Positions 1-7,534 of a stretch of 13,876 nucleotides of DNA are shown here, in pieces (positions within the stretch are counted from its first letter, which is position 1; each line of letters begins with the position of its first letter). Under the pieces are notes generated by a model. That model searched no databases, was not told the DNA's origin, and saw nothing but the letters and a program-made list of their open reading frames with translations. The translations under genes were made by a program, and so were the position numbers. The stretch is from an uncultured Phascolarctobacterium sp. (GTDB lineage Bacteria; Bacillota; Negativicutes; Acidaminococcales; Acidaminococcaceae). The stretch covers positions 1 to 13,876 of the forward strand of contig USHB01000015.1 in NCBI GenBank assembly GCA_900554395.1, written 5' to 3'.

Positions 1-668
1 TTACCATTGTTGTTTATGTAATGTGCGAAATTATTGTAGATAAGTTTGAACTTAATATTGTACCGCCGTTTGTACTGGCGTGCCCGCTGATAATTATGTT
101 CATTTATTTTCAGGAGCCTTACATTACTTATGATAATTACGAAACCGGTGCCGGTTTTATTAACTTTTTGCTTGGCCCTGCCACAGTTGCGCTGGCATTG
201 CCGCTGTATAACAACCGCCGCATTATAAAGGAAAATTTATTTGTAATAGTCAGCGGCATTATAGTTGCCACTGTTACCGGCATTATCAGCATTTTCGTCT
301 GCGCTAAACTTTTCGGCGCCAGCGAGCAGGTATTGCTCTCTTTGATACCAAAATCAGTAACTACACCTATCGCTATGGATATCTCCACATCAATAGGAGG
401 CATCCCTGCCTTAACAGCAGCCTGCGTTATTTTTACCGGTATGTTCGGCGCTACCATTAACCATAAACTGTTAGATGCCTTAAAAATAAAAAATAATATC
501 GCAATCGGCTTATCCATCGGCGCGTCAAGCCACGGCTTGGGAACAAGCGTCTGCGCAAGCAAAAGTGCTTTGCAGCTTGCTATCGGCGGCGCATCAATAG
601 GCCTTACAGGTATTGCAACGTCCTTACTTGCGCCGGTATTGCTGCCTGTTTTAAACAGCTTGTTTTAA
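1..668 (+). CDS. lrgB: LrgB/YohK-family membrane protein, 5'-truncated by window edge
   Basis: This is the carboxy-terminal 222 residues of an LrgB/CidB/YohK-type integral membrane protein. The family works with a small LrgA/CidA partner and is linked to murein hydrolase control and to export of small organic acids. The frame is open from base 3 and residues before the first ATG (base 21) still resemble the family's first helix, so the true start lies upstream and the ATG at 21 is probably internal. Family signatures are visible: PATVALALPLY, PKSVTTPIAMDIS, SIGGIPALTA and a late SHGLGT motif. Hydrophobic segments fill most of the length. An lrgA-like gene would be expected just upstream, outside the window. 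It ends 20 bases before a strong hairpin and is the only plus-strand gene here. Family assignment is secure; the transported substrate cannot be told. Confidence 0.9.
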   Translation, partial: TIVVYVMCEIIVDKFELNIVPPFVLACPLIIMFIYFQEPYITYDNYETGAGFINFLLGPATVALALPLYNNRRIIKENLFVIVSGIIVATVTGIISIFVCAKLFGASEQVLLSLIPKSVTTPIAMDISTSIGGIPALTAACVIFTGMFGATINHKLLDALKIKNNIAIGLSIGASSHGLGTSVCASKSALQLAIGGASIGLTGIATSLLAPVLLPVLNSLF

Positions 669-687
669 TTCAGCTGTATTATAAACA

Positions 688-721
688 AAAAACGGTATTG
701 CCAAATGGCAATACCGTTTTT
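688..721. terminator. bidirectional intrinsic terminator between lrgB and the CYTH gene
   Basis: A perfect 15-bp inverted repeat (688-702 and 707-721) with a 4-base loop AAAT. The stem begins with an A run and ends with a T run, so either strand gives a hairpin with a U tract. It lies between two convergent genes and overlaps none of the lrgB coding sequence. Confidence 0.92.
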
Positions 722-1363
722 CTATTTTGCAGGGCGTTTTAATTGAACTCCGCACAATGACATTCCCCGCTCATATTTGCTGCGTTCTTCGCCGGATACA
801 GGCACATAAGCAGCAATCGCTTCAACATATGCAAGCAAATCTTCTTTGCTGCCTTTTTTTATTTCCAGTTCAGTTTCATTAATCGGGCTTTCTTTACCGT
901 TACGCGCTGTTATTTTGCCATTATCCACTGCTAATTCCAGTGTAGTGGCTTCTGTAATTTTCAGCAGGCATACTTTGCGTTCCACACTTACTGTAAACAG
1001 TTTTTTCAGCGGCTCGCCTGCCATAATTTTCGGCAAATTGCCGCTAAAGCCTTCTTTATCAAAACCATGCAGCACCGGCTCAGCGTCAGGCAAATCAATG
1101 TTGTATTCATTGCGGCAGCTGACCCCGCCATGTACTTCTTTATCCGTCTTTATTGTCGCTTCAAATTTACTACCGTTTTGGCGCACACGGTAAGCAATGC
1201 CGCTATGCATTAATTTTAACGATTCCGTATCATAATATGTTGTTGCCAAATGCAGTACGGCTTTACTGCCGGGCACAATTTTTTCAGTAATAAGCGGAGA
1301 AGCAAGCAGTTTTCTCAGTGCCTCTGCTGCTATGTTAAGTTTTACTTCTATTTCTGCGGACAT
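722..1363 (-). CDS. CYTH-domain protein (inorganic triphosphatase-like)
   Basis: A 213-residue protein built of a single CYTH domain, the tunnel-fold family that includes adenylate cyclase class IV, thiamine triphosphatase and inorganic triphosphatases such as E. coli YgiF. The diagnostic ExExK motif is at the extreme N terminus (E4, E6, K8). Later charged strands that line the tunnel are present: YRVRQNG, EATIKT, EYNIDL and ELEIKKG. Unlike YgiF it lacks a C-terminal CHAD domain. Family members hydrolyse phosphoanhydride bonds with a divalent metal; tripolyphosphate is the best-guess substrate, but that is inference. The ATG at 1363 has a good AAGGAG ribosome site that overlaps the stop codon of the upstream 84-residue gene, 13 bases away, so the two are almost certainly co-transcribed. 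Confidence 0.88.
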   Translation of the reverse strand: MSAEIEVKLNIAAEALRKLLASPLITEKIVPGSKAVLHLATTYYDTESLKLMHSGIAYRVRQNGSKFEATIKTDKEVHGGVSCRNEYNIDLPDAEPVLHGFDKEGFSGNLPKIMAGEPLKKLFTVSVERKVCLLKITEATTLELAVDNGKITARNGKESPINETELEIKKGSKEDLLAYVEAIAAYVPVSGEERSKYERGMSLCGVQLKRPAK

Positions 1364-1376
1364 ATCTCTGCTCCTT

Positions 1377-1631
1377 TTAAGCTATTGAACCTCTCAGTTC
1401 CGTAAAAATAATCTTGCCTTCATCAAGGCTGTAAACCTGCGGTTCAAGTTCGCGTAAATCATCGGTGCGCCAGCCTTTACGCTGCGCCGCCAAAAGTTCC
1501 AATGCTTCATCAAGATTTTCGGCCGCTACAATGGCAATGGCATCAAGATAAAATTCGCTGTTTACACAAGGTTCCTGTATCATGCTGTGGCTATGATAAG
1601 TTTTGTTATGGCGCCATACATAAAGTTTCAT
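1377..1631 (-). CDS. hypothetical 84-residue protein, first gene of the CYTH operon
   Basis: I do not recognise this protein. It is soluble and acidic, with no signal peptide or membrane segment. Its N-terminal part (about residues 1-30) is rich in His, Tyr and Asn, the middle (about 32-50) looks like an amphipathic helix (AAENLDEALELLAAQRKGW), and the C-terminal part looks like beta strands (PQVYSLDEGKIIFTELRG). It is supported as a real gene by an AGAAGG ribosome site before the ATG, a well-formed promoter about 33 bases upstream of the ATG, and tight spacing (13 bases) to the CYTH gene. Two cysteine/histidine-rich spots (H8, H13, H15, C22) might bind metal, but the pattern fits no motif I know. 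Confidence 0.75.
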   Translation of the reverse strand: MKLYVWRHNKTYHSHSMIQEPCVNSEFYLDAIAIVAAENLDEALELLAAQRKGWRTDDLRELEPQVYSLDEGKIIFTELRGSIA

Positions 1632-1663
1632 AAACGCACCTTCTTTCTGTATTCTTTGTTTTT

Positions 1664-1692
1664 ATTATAAACTGTTCTTGCCGCAGCGGCAA
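1664..1692 (-). promoter_or_regulatory. promoter of the 84-aa/CYTH operon
   Basis: On the minus strand, -35 TTGCCG (1687-1692) and -10 TATAAT (1664-1669) are separated by exactly 17 bases. The start point would be near 1657, giving a leader of about 25 bases. The -35 is one arm of a perfect palindrome. Confidence 0.82.
1678..1692. promoter_or_regulatory. 15-bp perfect palindrome over the -35 element (putative operator)
   Basis: TTGCCGCTGCGGCAA (minus strand) is a perfect 7-1-7 dyad. One arm contains the -35 hexamer and the rest fills the spacer, the classic place for a repressor to act. It is not followed by a T run, so it is unlikely to be a terminator. The protein that might bind it is unknown. 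Confidence 0.5.
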
Positions 1693-1721
1693 CTTTTGCC
1701 ATGCACTCGTAATTATATCTG

Positions 1722-1754
1722 CAAAAGCAAAAGCCGCCGGCATAAACCGGCGGC
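1722..1754 (-). terminator. terminator of the pheS-pheT-lipoprotein operon
   Basis: An 8-bp perfect GC stem (GCCGCCGG, 1733-1740, with CCGGCGGC, 1747-1754) and a 6-base loop, followed on the minus strand by TTTTGCTTTTGC. It lies 14 bases after the lipoprotein stop codon. Confidence 0.88.
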
Positions 1755-1768
1755 ACTGCCGCACAAAA

Positions 1769-2275
1769 TCATTTGCGCAAATCCGCATTCCAGTCAAAAA
1801 TTCTGCCTGTTTGCGGGTCAATTTCAAATTCATACTTCATACCGTTGTAAAACAGTTCTCCCTCATAGCGCAAATGCCCATCTCCGTATTCTTCCCAAAT
1901 ATGCACGTTATCCGCGTTGCTGCCTTCAACCTTTTGCTGCACAAGTTTTTTGGCCTGCTGCATATCAACAGGCTTGCCGCCAAGACGGTTCAGCCATTCT
2001 TCTTTTACTTCGTAATCGGCGCCTACAATTCTTCCGTCTTCTGTTGCAATTTCAAAATCATAATCGCCGTAACTGGTTTCAAATTCAATTTTATAAATTG
2101 GTATGCCATTATCGCCATCTTGTTCAATTTTAACATTATAGGCATCGTCTTTAGGCACATCAGCATTTTTCAGCGCAATGGCCAAAGCGGCATCCGTATC
2201 AACAGCACCGGCAGTTCCGCAGCCGGCAAGTGCAATGCTTAAAGCGCAGGCAATTGTTAAAGCGAGTTTTTTCAT
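1769..2275 (-). CDS. lipoprotein with two PepSY-like domains
   Basis: A 168-residue exported lipoprotein. Residues 1-19 form a lipoprotein signal peptide (two lysines, a hydrophobic core, lipobox LAGC with C19). The mature part holds two PepSY-like repeats: the first (about residues 30-95) begins DAALAIALKNADV and ends with EDGRIVGADYE; the second (about 102-167) begins QQAKKLVQQKV and ends with DPQTGRIFDWNAD. PepSY domains are often found in peptidase propeptides and envelope proteins and may inhibit proteases; the role here is unknown. An in-frame GTG at 2284 is possible, but it is only 2 bases from the AAGG site, while the ATG at 2275 is 11 bases away and gives the normal MKK signal start. 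Only 24 bases separate it from pheT, with no promoter seen, so it is probably the last gene of the pheST transcript. Confidence 0.85.
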   Translation of the reverse strand: MKKLALTIACALSIALAGCGTAGAVDTDAALAIALKNADVPKDDAYNVKIEQDGDNGIPIYKIEFETSYGDYDFEIATEDGRIVGADYEVKEEWLNRLGGKPVDMQQAKKLVQQKVEGSNADNVHIWEEYGDGHLRYEGELFYNGMKYEFEIDPQTGRIFDWNADLRK

Positions 2276-2299
2276 ATGTTTCACAACCTTTACGTTAAA

Positions 2300-4732
2300 T
2301 CAATCTCTTAATTTAGCTTTATAGGCTTCGCCAACTTTTTCAACTACATTTTTAATAACGGCATCAATTTCTTCATCGGTCAAAGTACGGTCATCTGCCT
2401 GGAAGGTTAAGTTAAATGCCATGGATTTGTAACCTTCGGCAACCTGTTTGCCGGTGTAAACGTCAAATACCTGTACCTTTTTAAGCAATGCGCCCGCATT
2501 GGTGCGGACTACATTTTCCAGTTCTTCCATTGATACGTTCAGCGGAACAACAACGGCAATATCGCGCGAAGTGGCAGGATATTTAGGCAGATGTACAAAC
2601 TGCGGCACATTGGTTGCAGTTGCAACAAGCGGAGCAACTTCCAGTTCCAGCACGCAAACGCCGCCGTTTAAATCAAAGTTTGCAGCAGCAGTAGGATGCA
2701 GTTCGCCAAACCAGCCAATTACTTTACCGCCTGCTTCAACGGCACAGCTTTTGCCCGGATGCAGATAAGGCTGCTCAACCGGAACAAATTTAACATCTGT
2801 CATTTGCAGGCTTTCCAGCATGCCTTCTACAACGCCTTTCATATCATAAAAATCAACTTCGTCTTTGGGTTCAGTCCAGTTTAAGCTGCTGCGGCGACCG
2901 GTAAGAACGGCACACAATACCAGTTTTTCTTCCGGCAGTTCTTTCAGCGGCAGCGCTTTGGGCAGAAACACTTTGCCAATTTCAAAAATTTTAACCGATT
3001 CAGCCTGACGTGCCTGGTTGTAAGCTGCTGTATTCAGCATGCCCGGCAGCATACTGGTGCGCATTACTTTAAACTCATCGCTCAACGGGTTCATTAATTC
3101 AATAGCCTGACGGCGCGCGTCATTATCTGCCAGCAGCATTTTGTCAAAATTGTTGGGGTTAATGAAGCTGTAAGTCATTACTTCATTTAATCCGGCAGCG
3201 GCAAGATAATCTTCCATTTCCTCTCGCACATCGTCAATAACTGCCTGACGGCCTTGTACAAGCGGCAGCTCCGGATTATGTGATTCAACTTTATCATAAG
3301 AGTGCATTCTGGCAATTTCTTCGCTGATATCGGCATCGCAGCTAATATCATAGCGCCAGCTCGGTGCTGTAACTACCAGTACGCCGTCTTCAACTTCTAC
3401 GCCAAATTGCAGTTTTTTAAGAATTTCAACCATTTCATCAGCAGCAATTTCAACGCCGATACGGGTATTAATAGCTTTAGGCGTTACGCGGATAACGGCA
3501 GGTTTAACCTCTTGCGGATAATCTTCAACAACACCACAAACGGTTTCGCAGGCACCCATCTGTTCCAGCAAATGTGCTGCACGGTTCAGCGCATTATGTG
3601 TAAGAATGGTATCAACGCCGCGTTCAAAACGTCCGGATGCTTCGCTGCGCAGACCAAGCGCTTTGGAAGTGCGGCGGATAGAAGGACCGTTAAACGTTGC
3701 AGCTTCCAGCATTACATTTACGGTTTCAGCGGTAACTTCTGTTTCAAGACCGCCCATTACACCGCCGAGACCAACTGCATGGGACGGGTCGGCAATGGTA
3801 ATCATATCAGATGTTAAAATACGTTCCTGGCTGTCCAGAGTTACAAGTTTTTCGCCATCGGCAGCACGGCGCACAATAAGTTTGTGCCCGCCTACTTTAT
3901 CATAATCATAAGCATGCATCGGCTGGCCAAGTTCCAGCATTACATAGTTGGTAACGTCAACAACATTGCTGATTGGGCGCATACCGCAGGCACGCAGGCG
4001 TTTTTGCATCCATTCCGGCGATGGGCCGATTTTAATATTTTTCAGCACGCGCACGGAAAAACGGCTGCACAAATCTTTAGCCTGTACTTCAATAGCTGCC
4101 ATATCAGCAGCATTGCCGCCTGCTTTTTCTGCAACAGACATATCCGGCATGCGTAGTTCTTTGCCAAGCACAGCAGCAGCTTCGCGCGCAAGGCCAATAA
4201 TATTGGTGCAATCGCCGCGGTTGGCGGTAAGGTCAATATCAAGCACAACATCATCAAGGCCAAGTACTTTTTTTACATCTACGCCAATCGGAGTATCCGG
4301 CGGCAGAATAAAAATGCCTTCGCGCTGTTCAGGCAGCAAAAGTTTGGCATCAATGCCGAGTTCACTGGCGCTGCACAGCATACCAAAAGAATCAAGGCCG
4401 CGCATTTTGGCTTTTTTCAGTTTCATGCCGTTCGGCAGACTGGAGCCTACAACCGCAACCGGCACCATATCATACTGATGCACGTTCTGCGCACCTGTTA
4501 AAATCTGTAAAATTTCCGGGCCGCCGACATCCATCATGCAAACCCACAAATGGTCAGAATCAGGATGGCGTTCAATCTGCGTTACTTTACCGGTAACAAC
4601 GCCTTCAATGCCTTCACCCAGATAATTTACGCTTTCTACTTCCAAACCCACACGGGTCAGTTTTTCAGCCAGCTCCTCAGGAGTGACATCAATATCTACA
4701 TATTGTTTAAGCCAATCAATAGATGCTAACAT
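2300..4732 (-). CDS. pheT: phenylalanyl-tRNA synthetase beta subunit
   Basis: The 810-residue beta chain of the alpha2-beta2 enzyme that charges tRNA-Phe in the cytoplasm. It has full bacterial length and the expected domain order: an N-terminal segment (MLASIDWLKQYVDID), the EMAP/OB-fold tRNA-binding domain (about residues 43-150, GVVTGKVTQIERHPDSDHL), the B3/B4 editing region (about 200-395, with RPISNVVDVTNYVMLELGQP), B5 (about 405-475), the catalytic-like core (about 485-690), and a C-terminal FDX-ACB anticodon-binding domain (last 95 residues, beginning LPKYPATSRDIAVVV). The ATG follows an AGGAGGG site only 11 bases after the pheS stop, consistent with coupled expression of subunits needed in equal amounts. 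No frame disruption is visible. Confidence 0.98.
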   Translation of the reverse strand: MLASIDWLKQYVDIDVTPEELAEKLTRVGLEVESVNYLGEGIEGVVTGKVTQIERHPDSDHLWVCMMDVGGPEILQILTGAQNVHQYDMVPVAVVGSSLPNGMKLKKAKMRGLDSFGMLCSASELGIDAKLLLPEQREGIFILPPDTPIGVDVKKVLGLDDVVLDIDLTANRGDCTNIIGLAREAAAVLGKELRMPDMSVAEKAGGNAADMAAIEVQAKDLCSRFSVRVLKNIKIGPSPEWMQKRLRACGMRPISNVVDVTNYVMLELGQPMHAYDYDKVGGHKLIVRRAADGEKLVTLDSQERILTSDMITIADPSHAVGLGGVMGGLETEVTAETVNVMLEAATFNGPSIRRTSKALGLRSEASGRFERGVDTILTHNALNRAAHLLEQMGACETVCGVVEDYPQEVKPAVIRVTPKAINTRIGVEIAADEMVEILKKLQFGVEVEDGVLVVTAPSWRYDISCDADISEEIARMHSYDKVESHNPELPLVQGRQAVIDDVREEMEDYLAAAGLNEVMTYSFINPNNFDKMLLADNDARRQAIELMNPLSDEFKVMRTSMLPGMLNTAAYNQARQAESVKIFEIGKVFLPKALPLKELPEEKLVLCAVLTGRRSSLNWTEPKDEVDFYDMKGVVEGMLESLQMTDVKFVPVEQPYLHPGKSCAVEAGGKVIGWFGELHPTAAANFDLNGGVCVLELEVAPLVATATNVPQFVHLPKYPATSRDIAVVVPLNVSMEELENVVRTNAGALLKKVQVFDVYTGKQVAEGYKSMAFNLTFQADDRTLTDEEIDAVIKNVVEKVGEAYKAKLRD

Positions 4733-4743
4733 GGTATCCCTCC

Positions 4744-5769
4744 TTATTTAAACTGGCGGATGAACCGCAGGTCATTTTCAAAGAACAGGCGCAAATCGTC
4801 AATGCCGTATTTCAGCATTGCTATACGTTCAACGCCCATGCCGAATGCATAGCCGCTTGTTTTGTCAGGATCATAGCCGCTCATGCGCAAAACATTGGGG
4901 TGAACCATGCCGCTGCCCAAAATCTCCAGCCAGCCGCTGTTTTTGCAAACACGGCAGCCTTTGCCGCCGCAGATAACGCAGGAAATATCAACCTCTGCGC
5001 TCGGTTCGGTAAACGGGAAATAACTCGGGCGCAGGCGGATGCTTACGCTGCTGCCAAACATTTCCTTGCAGAAAGTTTCCAAAGTGCCTTTTAAATCAGC
5101 CAGGCTGATATCTTTGCCCAGAACCAAACCTTCTACCTGATGGAACATCGGGGAATGGGTTGCGTCATAATCATTGCGGTAAACAGTACCCGGGGAAATC
5201 ATACGGATAGGAGAATCCGGCACAGTTGCCTGCATTTTGCGTGCCTGCATAGGAGATGTCTGCGTACGCAGCAAAATGTCTTCAGTAATGTAGAATGTAT
5301 CCTGCATATCTCTTGCCGGATGGTCTTTCGGCAGGTTGAGAGCTTCAAAGTTGTAATAATCGCTTTCAATTTCAGGCCCTTCCATTACTTCAAAGCCCAT
5401 GCGCATAAAAATCTTTTTAATTTCGCGCATGGTAAGCGTAATGGGGTGCAAATGCCCGCACTGCGGTTTGCGGCCGGGCAATGTAATATCAACCTTTTCG
5501 CTGGCAAGGCGCTGTTTCAGTGCTTCTGCTTCTAATACTTCCGTTTTGGCAGCAATAGCTTCTTCCAAAACCTTTTTAACTTCGTTCACCATTTGGCCGA
5601 TTTTCGGTCTTTCTTCCGCCGGCAGACCGCCCATGCCGCGCAAAATATCCGTCATACGGCCTTTTTTGCCAAGATACTTAACGCGCAAATCTTTCAACGC
5701 GTCTACGCTTGCCACTGTTTCCAGTTCTGCCAGCGCCTGCTCTTTAAGTGCTTGCAGTTCTTCTTTCAT
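4744..5769 (-). CDS. pheS: phenylalanyl-tRNA synthetase alpha subunit
   Basis: The 341-residue catalytic alpha chain of PheRS. Residues 1-90 form the N-terminal coiled coil ([19 protein letters not shown]). The class II core follows, with motif 2 in [18 protein letters not shown] and motif 3 in [20 protein letters not shown] form (here [16 protein letters not shown]). A four-cysteine CxxCxxxxCxxC segment ([12 protein letters not shown]) before GWLEILGSG is typical of the Firmicute enzyme. The start is the ATG at 5769, which has a GGGAGG ribosome site; the frame stays open to 5832, but that stretch reaches into the T-box terminator and resembles no PheS. Expression should rise when uncharged tRNA-Phe accumulates, through the T-box just upstream. 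Confidence 0.98.
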   Translation of the reverse strand: MKEELQALKEQALAELETVASVDALKDLRVKYLGKKGRMTDILRGMGGLPAEERPKIGQMVNEVKKVLEEAIAAKTEVLEAEALKQRLASEKVDITLPGRKPQCGHLHPITLTMREIKKIFMRMGFEVMEGPEIESDYYNFEALNLPKDHPARDMQDTFYITEDILLRTQTSPMQARKMQATVPDSPIRMISPGTVYRNDYDATHSPMFHQVEGLVLGKDISLADLKGTLETFCKEMFGSSVSIRLRPSYFPFTEPSAEVDISCVICGGKGCRVCKNSGWLEILGSGMVHPNVLRMSGYDPDKTSGYAFGMGVERIAMLKYGIDDLRLFFENDLRFIRQFK

Positions 5770-5811
5770 ACTTAACCTCCCAAAATTCAGCATTAGGGGC
5801 AGGCGGTAAAT

Positions 5812-6049
5812 AAAAAAGCCTCCGCCCCTCAAAGGGGCGAAAGCTGCTAAGTCTTCCGCGGTACCACCCTGTTTTGTACCTCATAACGCCTTAACGCGGC
5901 ACACGCCGTTCCTACTTAATTTCAAAACGGATGCTCCAAAGTGAACTTCGGCAAAACCTGTATCACGGGGCTTTCAGCCTTGGCCCTGCTCTCTGCGTCG
6001 CAAGTGCTGCCTACTCTCTTTTTCATTGCAAACTTGTTTAAATTTGACG
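5812..6049 (-). promoter_or_regulatory. T-box leader, Phe-specific, upstream of pheS
   Basis: The conserved T-box core GGTGGTACCGCGGAA lies at 5854-5868 on the minus strand. It is followed by a 12-bp terminator stem (5817-5828 with 5834-5845, two G-U pairs) and a run of six T (5812-5817). About 80 bases upstream of the core is CGAAGTTCACTTTGGAG, in which TTC at 5943-5945 fits the specifier codon position for tRNA-Phe, matching the downstream genes. An AGAGAGTAG segment further upstream fits the 5' side of the specifier loop. Known T-boxes read through the terminator when the uncharged tRNA pairs with both the specifier and the antiterminator bulge. Confidence 0.95.
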
Positions 6050-6055
6050 TGTATT

Positions 6056-6084
6056 ATTATATCACAGCGCCTGCTTAGTTGCAA
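6056..6084 (-). promoter_or_regulatory. pheS operon promoter
   Basis: Minus-strand -35 TTGCAA (6079-6084) and -10 TATAAT (6056-6061) with a 17-base spacer. The -35 and spacer are inside the end of the rRNA methyltransferase gene and the -10 abuts its TGA stop. Initiation near 6049 fits the beginning of the T-box leader. Confidence 0.85.
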
Positions 6085-6856
6085 GACGGCGGCGCAGTGC
6101 TTCAAACATAACTATGCCACCTGCCATTGCCGCATTAAGCGATTCAGCACTGCCCTGCATGGGAATAAAAACCCTTTTTGCTGCTACCTGTTTTAATGCT
6201 TCGGATGCACCGTAAGCCTCGCTGCCCACAACTATTGCCGTGCGCTCCGCAAAATCAGTCCGGTATAAATCCTGCGCACCGTCAAGGCAGGTTACCATAA
6301 TTTCATAGCCGCTTTTCCGGCACCATTCAATAAAATCATCTTCTGTCATGCCGGTAATTACCGGAACGCGCAGCAGCGAGCCCATTGTTGAACGCACGGT
6401 TTTCGGCGCGTAAGCATCAGCACAGCCCGCCAGCAGAATAACACCCGCCATACCGGCCGCTTCTGCCGCGCGGATAAGCGTACCTGCATTGCCGGGGTCA
6501 GCCACACGGTCAAGCACCAGTATATCGCCGCTGCGTACTATTATTCCCTGCGGTTTTGTGCATACTGCCAAAATTCCCTGCGGAACTTCGGTATCGCTAA
6601 TTTTACGCATAACTGCTTCTGTCACAGCATATAAATCAATGCCTTTATCTTCGGCATCGGCTAAAATCTGCGACATGCGGGTATTTTCTTTTTCCGGCAC
6701 GGCGAAAATGCTGCGGACATCGGCATATTTTACTGCTTCCTCCACAGCGCGCAAACCTTCTACTACAAAACTGTTTGCGCGTTCACGGTACTTTTTCTGT
6801 TTTAATTCGGCAACAGCCTTAACAACAGCATTATTAAGGCTTGCAATTTCCTTCAT
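6062..6856 (-). CDS. TrmH/SpoU-family RNA 2'-O-ribose methyltransferase
   Basis: A 264-residue SPOUT methyltransferase of the RlmB/TsnR/YsgA type, which transfers a methyl group from S-adenosylmethionine to a ribose 2'-OH in RNA, usually 23S rRNA. An N-terminal substrate-binding domain (about residues 1-95, LKQKKYRERANSFVVEGLRAV) precedes the knotted domain. Motif 1 is LDRVADPGNAGTLIRAAEA with the conserved Asn and Arg; motif 2 is IVVGSEAYGAS, where the usual NEGxG reads SEAYG; motif 3 is IPMQGSAESLNAAMAGG. The ATG shares one base with the stop of ktrA (TAATG), so translation is probably coupled. A methylase of this type next to pheS is a common Firmicute arrangement. The exact target nucleotide cannot be inferred. 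Confidence 0.92.
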   Translation of the reverse strand: MKEIASLNNAVVKAVAELKQKKYRERANSFVVEGLRAVEEAVKYADVRSIFAVPEKENTRMSQILADAEDKGIDLYAVTEAVMRKISDTEVPQGILAVCTKPQGIIVRSGDILVLDRVADPGNAGTLIRAAEAAGMAGVILLAGCADAYAPKTVRSTMGSLLRVPVITGMTEDDFIEWCRKSGYEIMVTCLDGAQDLYRTDFAERTAIVVGSEAYGASEALKQVAAKRVFIPMQGSAESLNAAMAGGIVMFEALRRRLATKQAL

Positions 6857-7521
6857 TAAACAATTTCCTCTAAGGCTTTAATATTCTGGTGTTCGCCAAT
6901 AACTATCATCTCGTCGCCTTCTTCCAAAACCTGTGTCGGTTTTGGGTTAATATAAGTGACGCCTTCATGCTTAATGGCAACTACGTTTACGTTATAACGT
7001 TTGCGCAAATCAGATTCAATAAGGTTTTTGCCAACAAGAGAATGTGGTATATTAGTGCTCATTAAGCTGATATTATTGCTCATTTCAATATAATCCACAA
7101 TGCTGCTGGAAATAAGGTTATGCGCTACACGCTTGCCCATATCACGTTCAGGGTAAATAATTTTATCTGCACCGATTTTTTCAAGCATTTTGCCGTGTAC
7201 GGCGCTGGTTGCTTTTACGGCAACAAAAGGCACACCCATTTCTTTTAGGTTCAGCGTAGTTAAAAGGTTATCCTCCAAGGCGCCTATGCCAACAATAACT
7301 ACCTCGTAATTATTAATGCCCAAACTGCGCAGAGTGTTTTCGTCAGAAGCATCCGCGCTTACAACATGAGTAAGTTCATGCGATAAATCCTGTACAATTT
7401 CTTCATCACTGTCTACGCCCAAAACCTGATAGCCAAGTTCGTGCAAAGTAAGCGCAACACTGGTTCCAAAACGACCAAGCCCAAGCACAGCGAACTGTTT
7501 TTGTTTATTATTTTTAGCCAT
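6856..7521 (-). CDS. ktrA: Ktr potassium uptake regulatory subunit (RCK protein)
   Basis: A 221-residue cytoplasmic gating subunit that assembles as a ring beneath the KtrB channel and opens it according to bound nucleotide. The RCK_N Rossmann domain occupies about residues 8-125, with the GLGRFG nucleotide loop at 14-19 and the acidic residue ending strand 2 at D37 (LGVDSDEE). The RCK_C domain occupies about 140-221 (SLVGKNLIESDLRKRYNVNV, then EGDEMIVIGE). Length matches single-unit KtrA rather than the tandem TrkA of E. coli. A GAGGTG ribosome site precedes the ATG, 13 bases after ktrB. ATP/ADP or c-di-AMP control is known in the family but cannot be seen directly here. Confidence 0.95.
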   Translation of the reverse strand: MAKNNKQKQFAVLGLGRFGTSVALTLHELGYQVLGVDSDEEIVQDLSHELTHVVSADASDENTLRSLGINNYEVVIVGIGALEDNLLTTLNLKEMGVPFVAVKATSAVHGKMLEKIGADKIIYPERDMGKRVAHNLISSSIVDYIEMSNNISLMSTNIPHSLVGKNLIESDLRKRYNVNVVAIKHEGVTYINPKPTQVLEEGDEMIVIGEHQNIKALEEIV

Positions 7522-7534
7522 TATCTACACCTCG

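Noticed and set aside
2276..2284. A GTG start three codons upstream for the PepSY lipoprotein.
   Set aside because: It lies only 2 bases from the AAGG site; the ATG at 2275 is better spaced and gives a normal signal peptide.
3302..3817. Long open frames on the plus strand opposite pheT, including one of 171 codons.
   Set aside because: They are antisense shadows of a fully conserved pheT, have no ribosome sites and encode low-complexity, family-less sequences.
5770..5832. A 21-codon N-terminal extension of pheS (starting at 5832).
   Set aside because: It begins inside the T-box terminator, lacks a ribosome site and resembles no PheS; the ATG at 5769 has GGGAGG and the normal MKEEL start.
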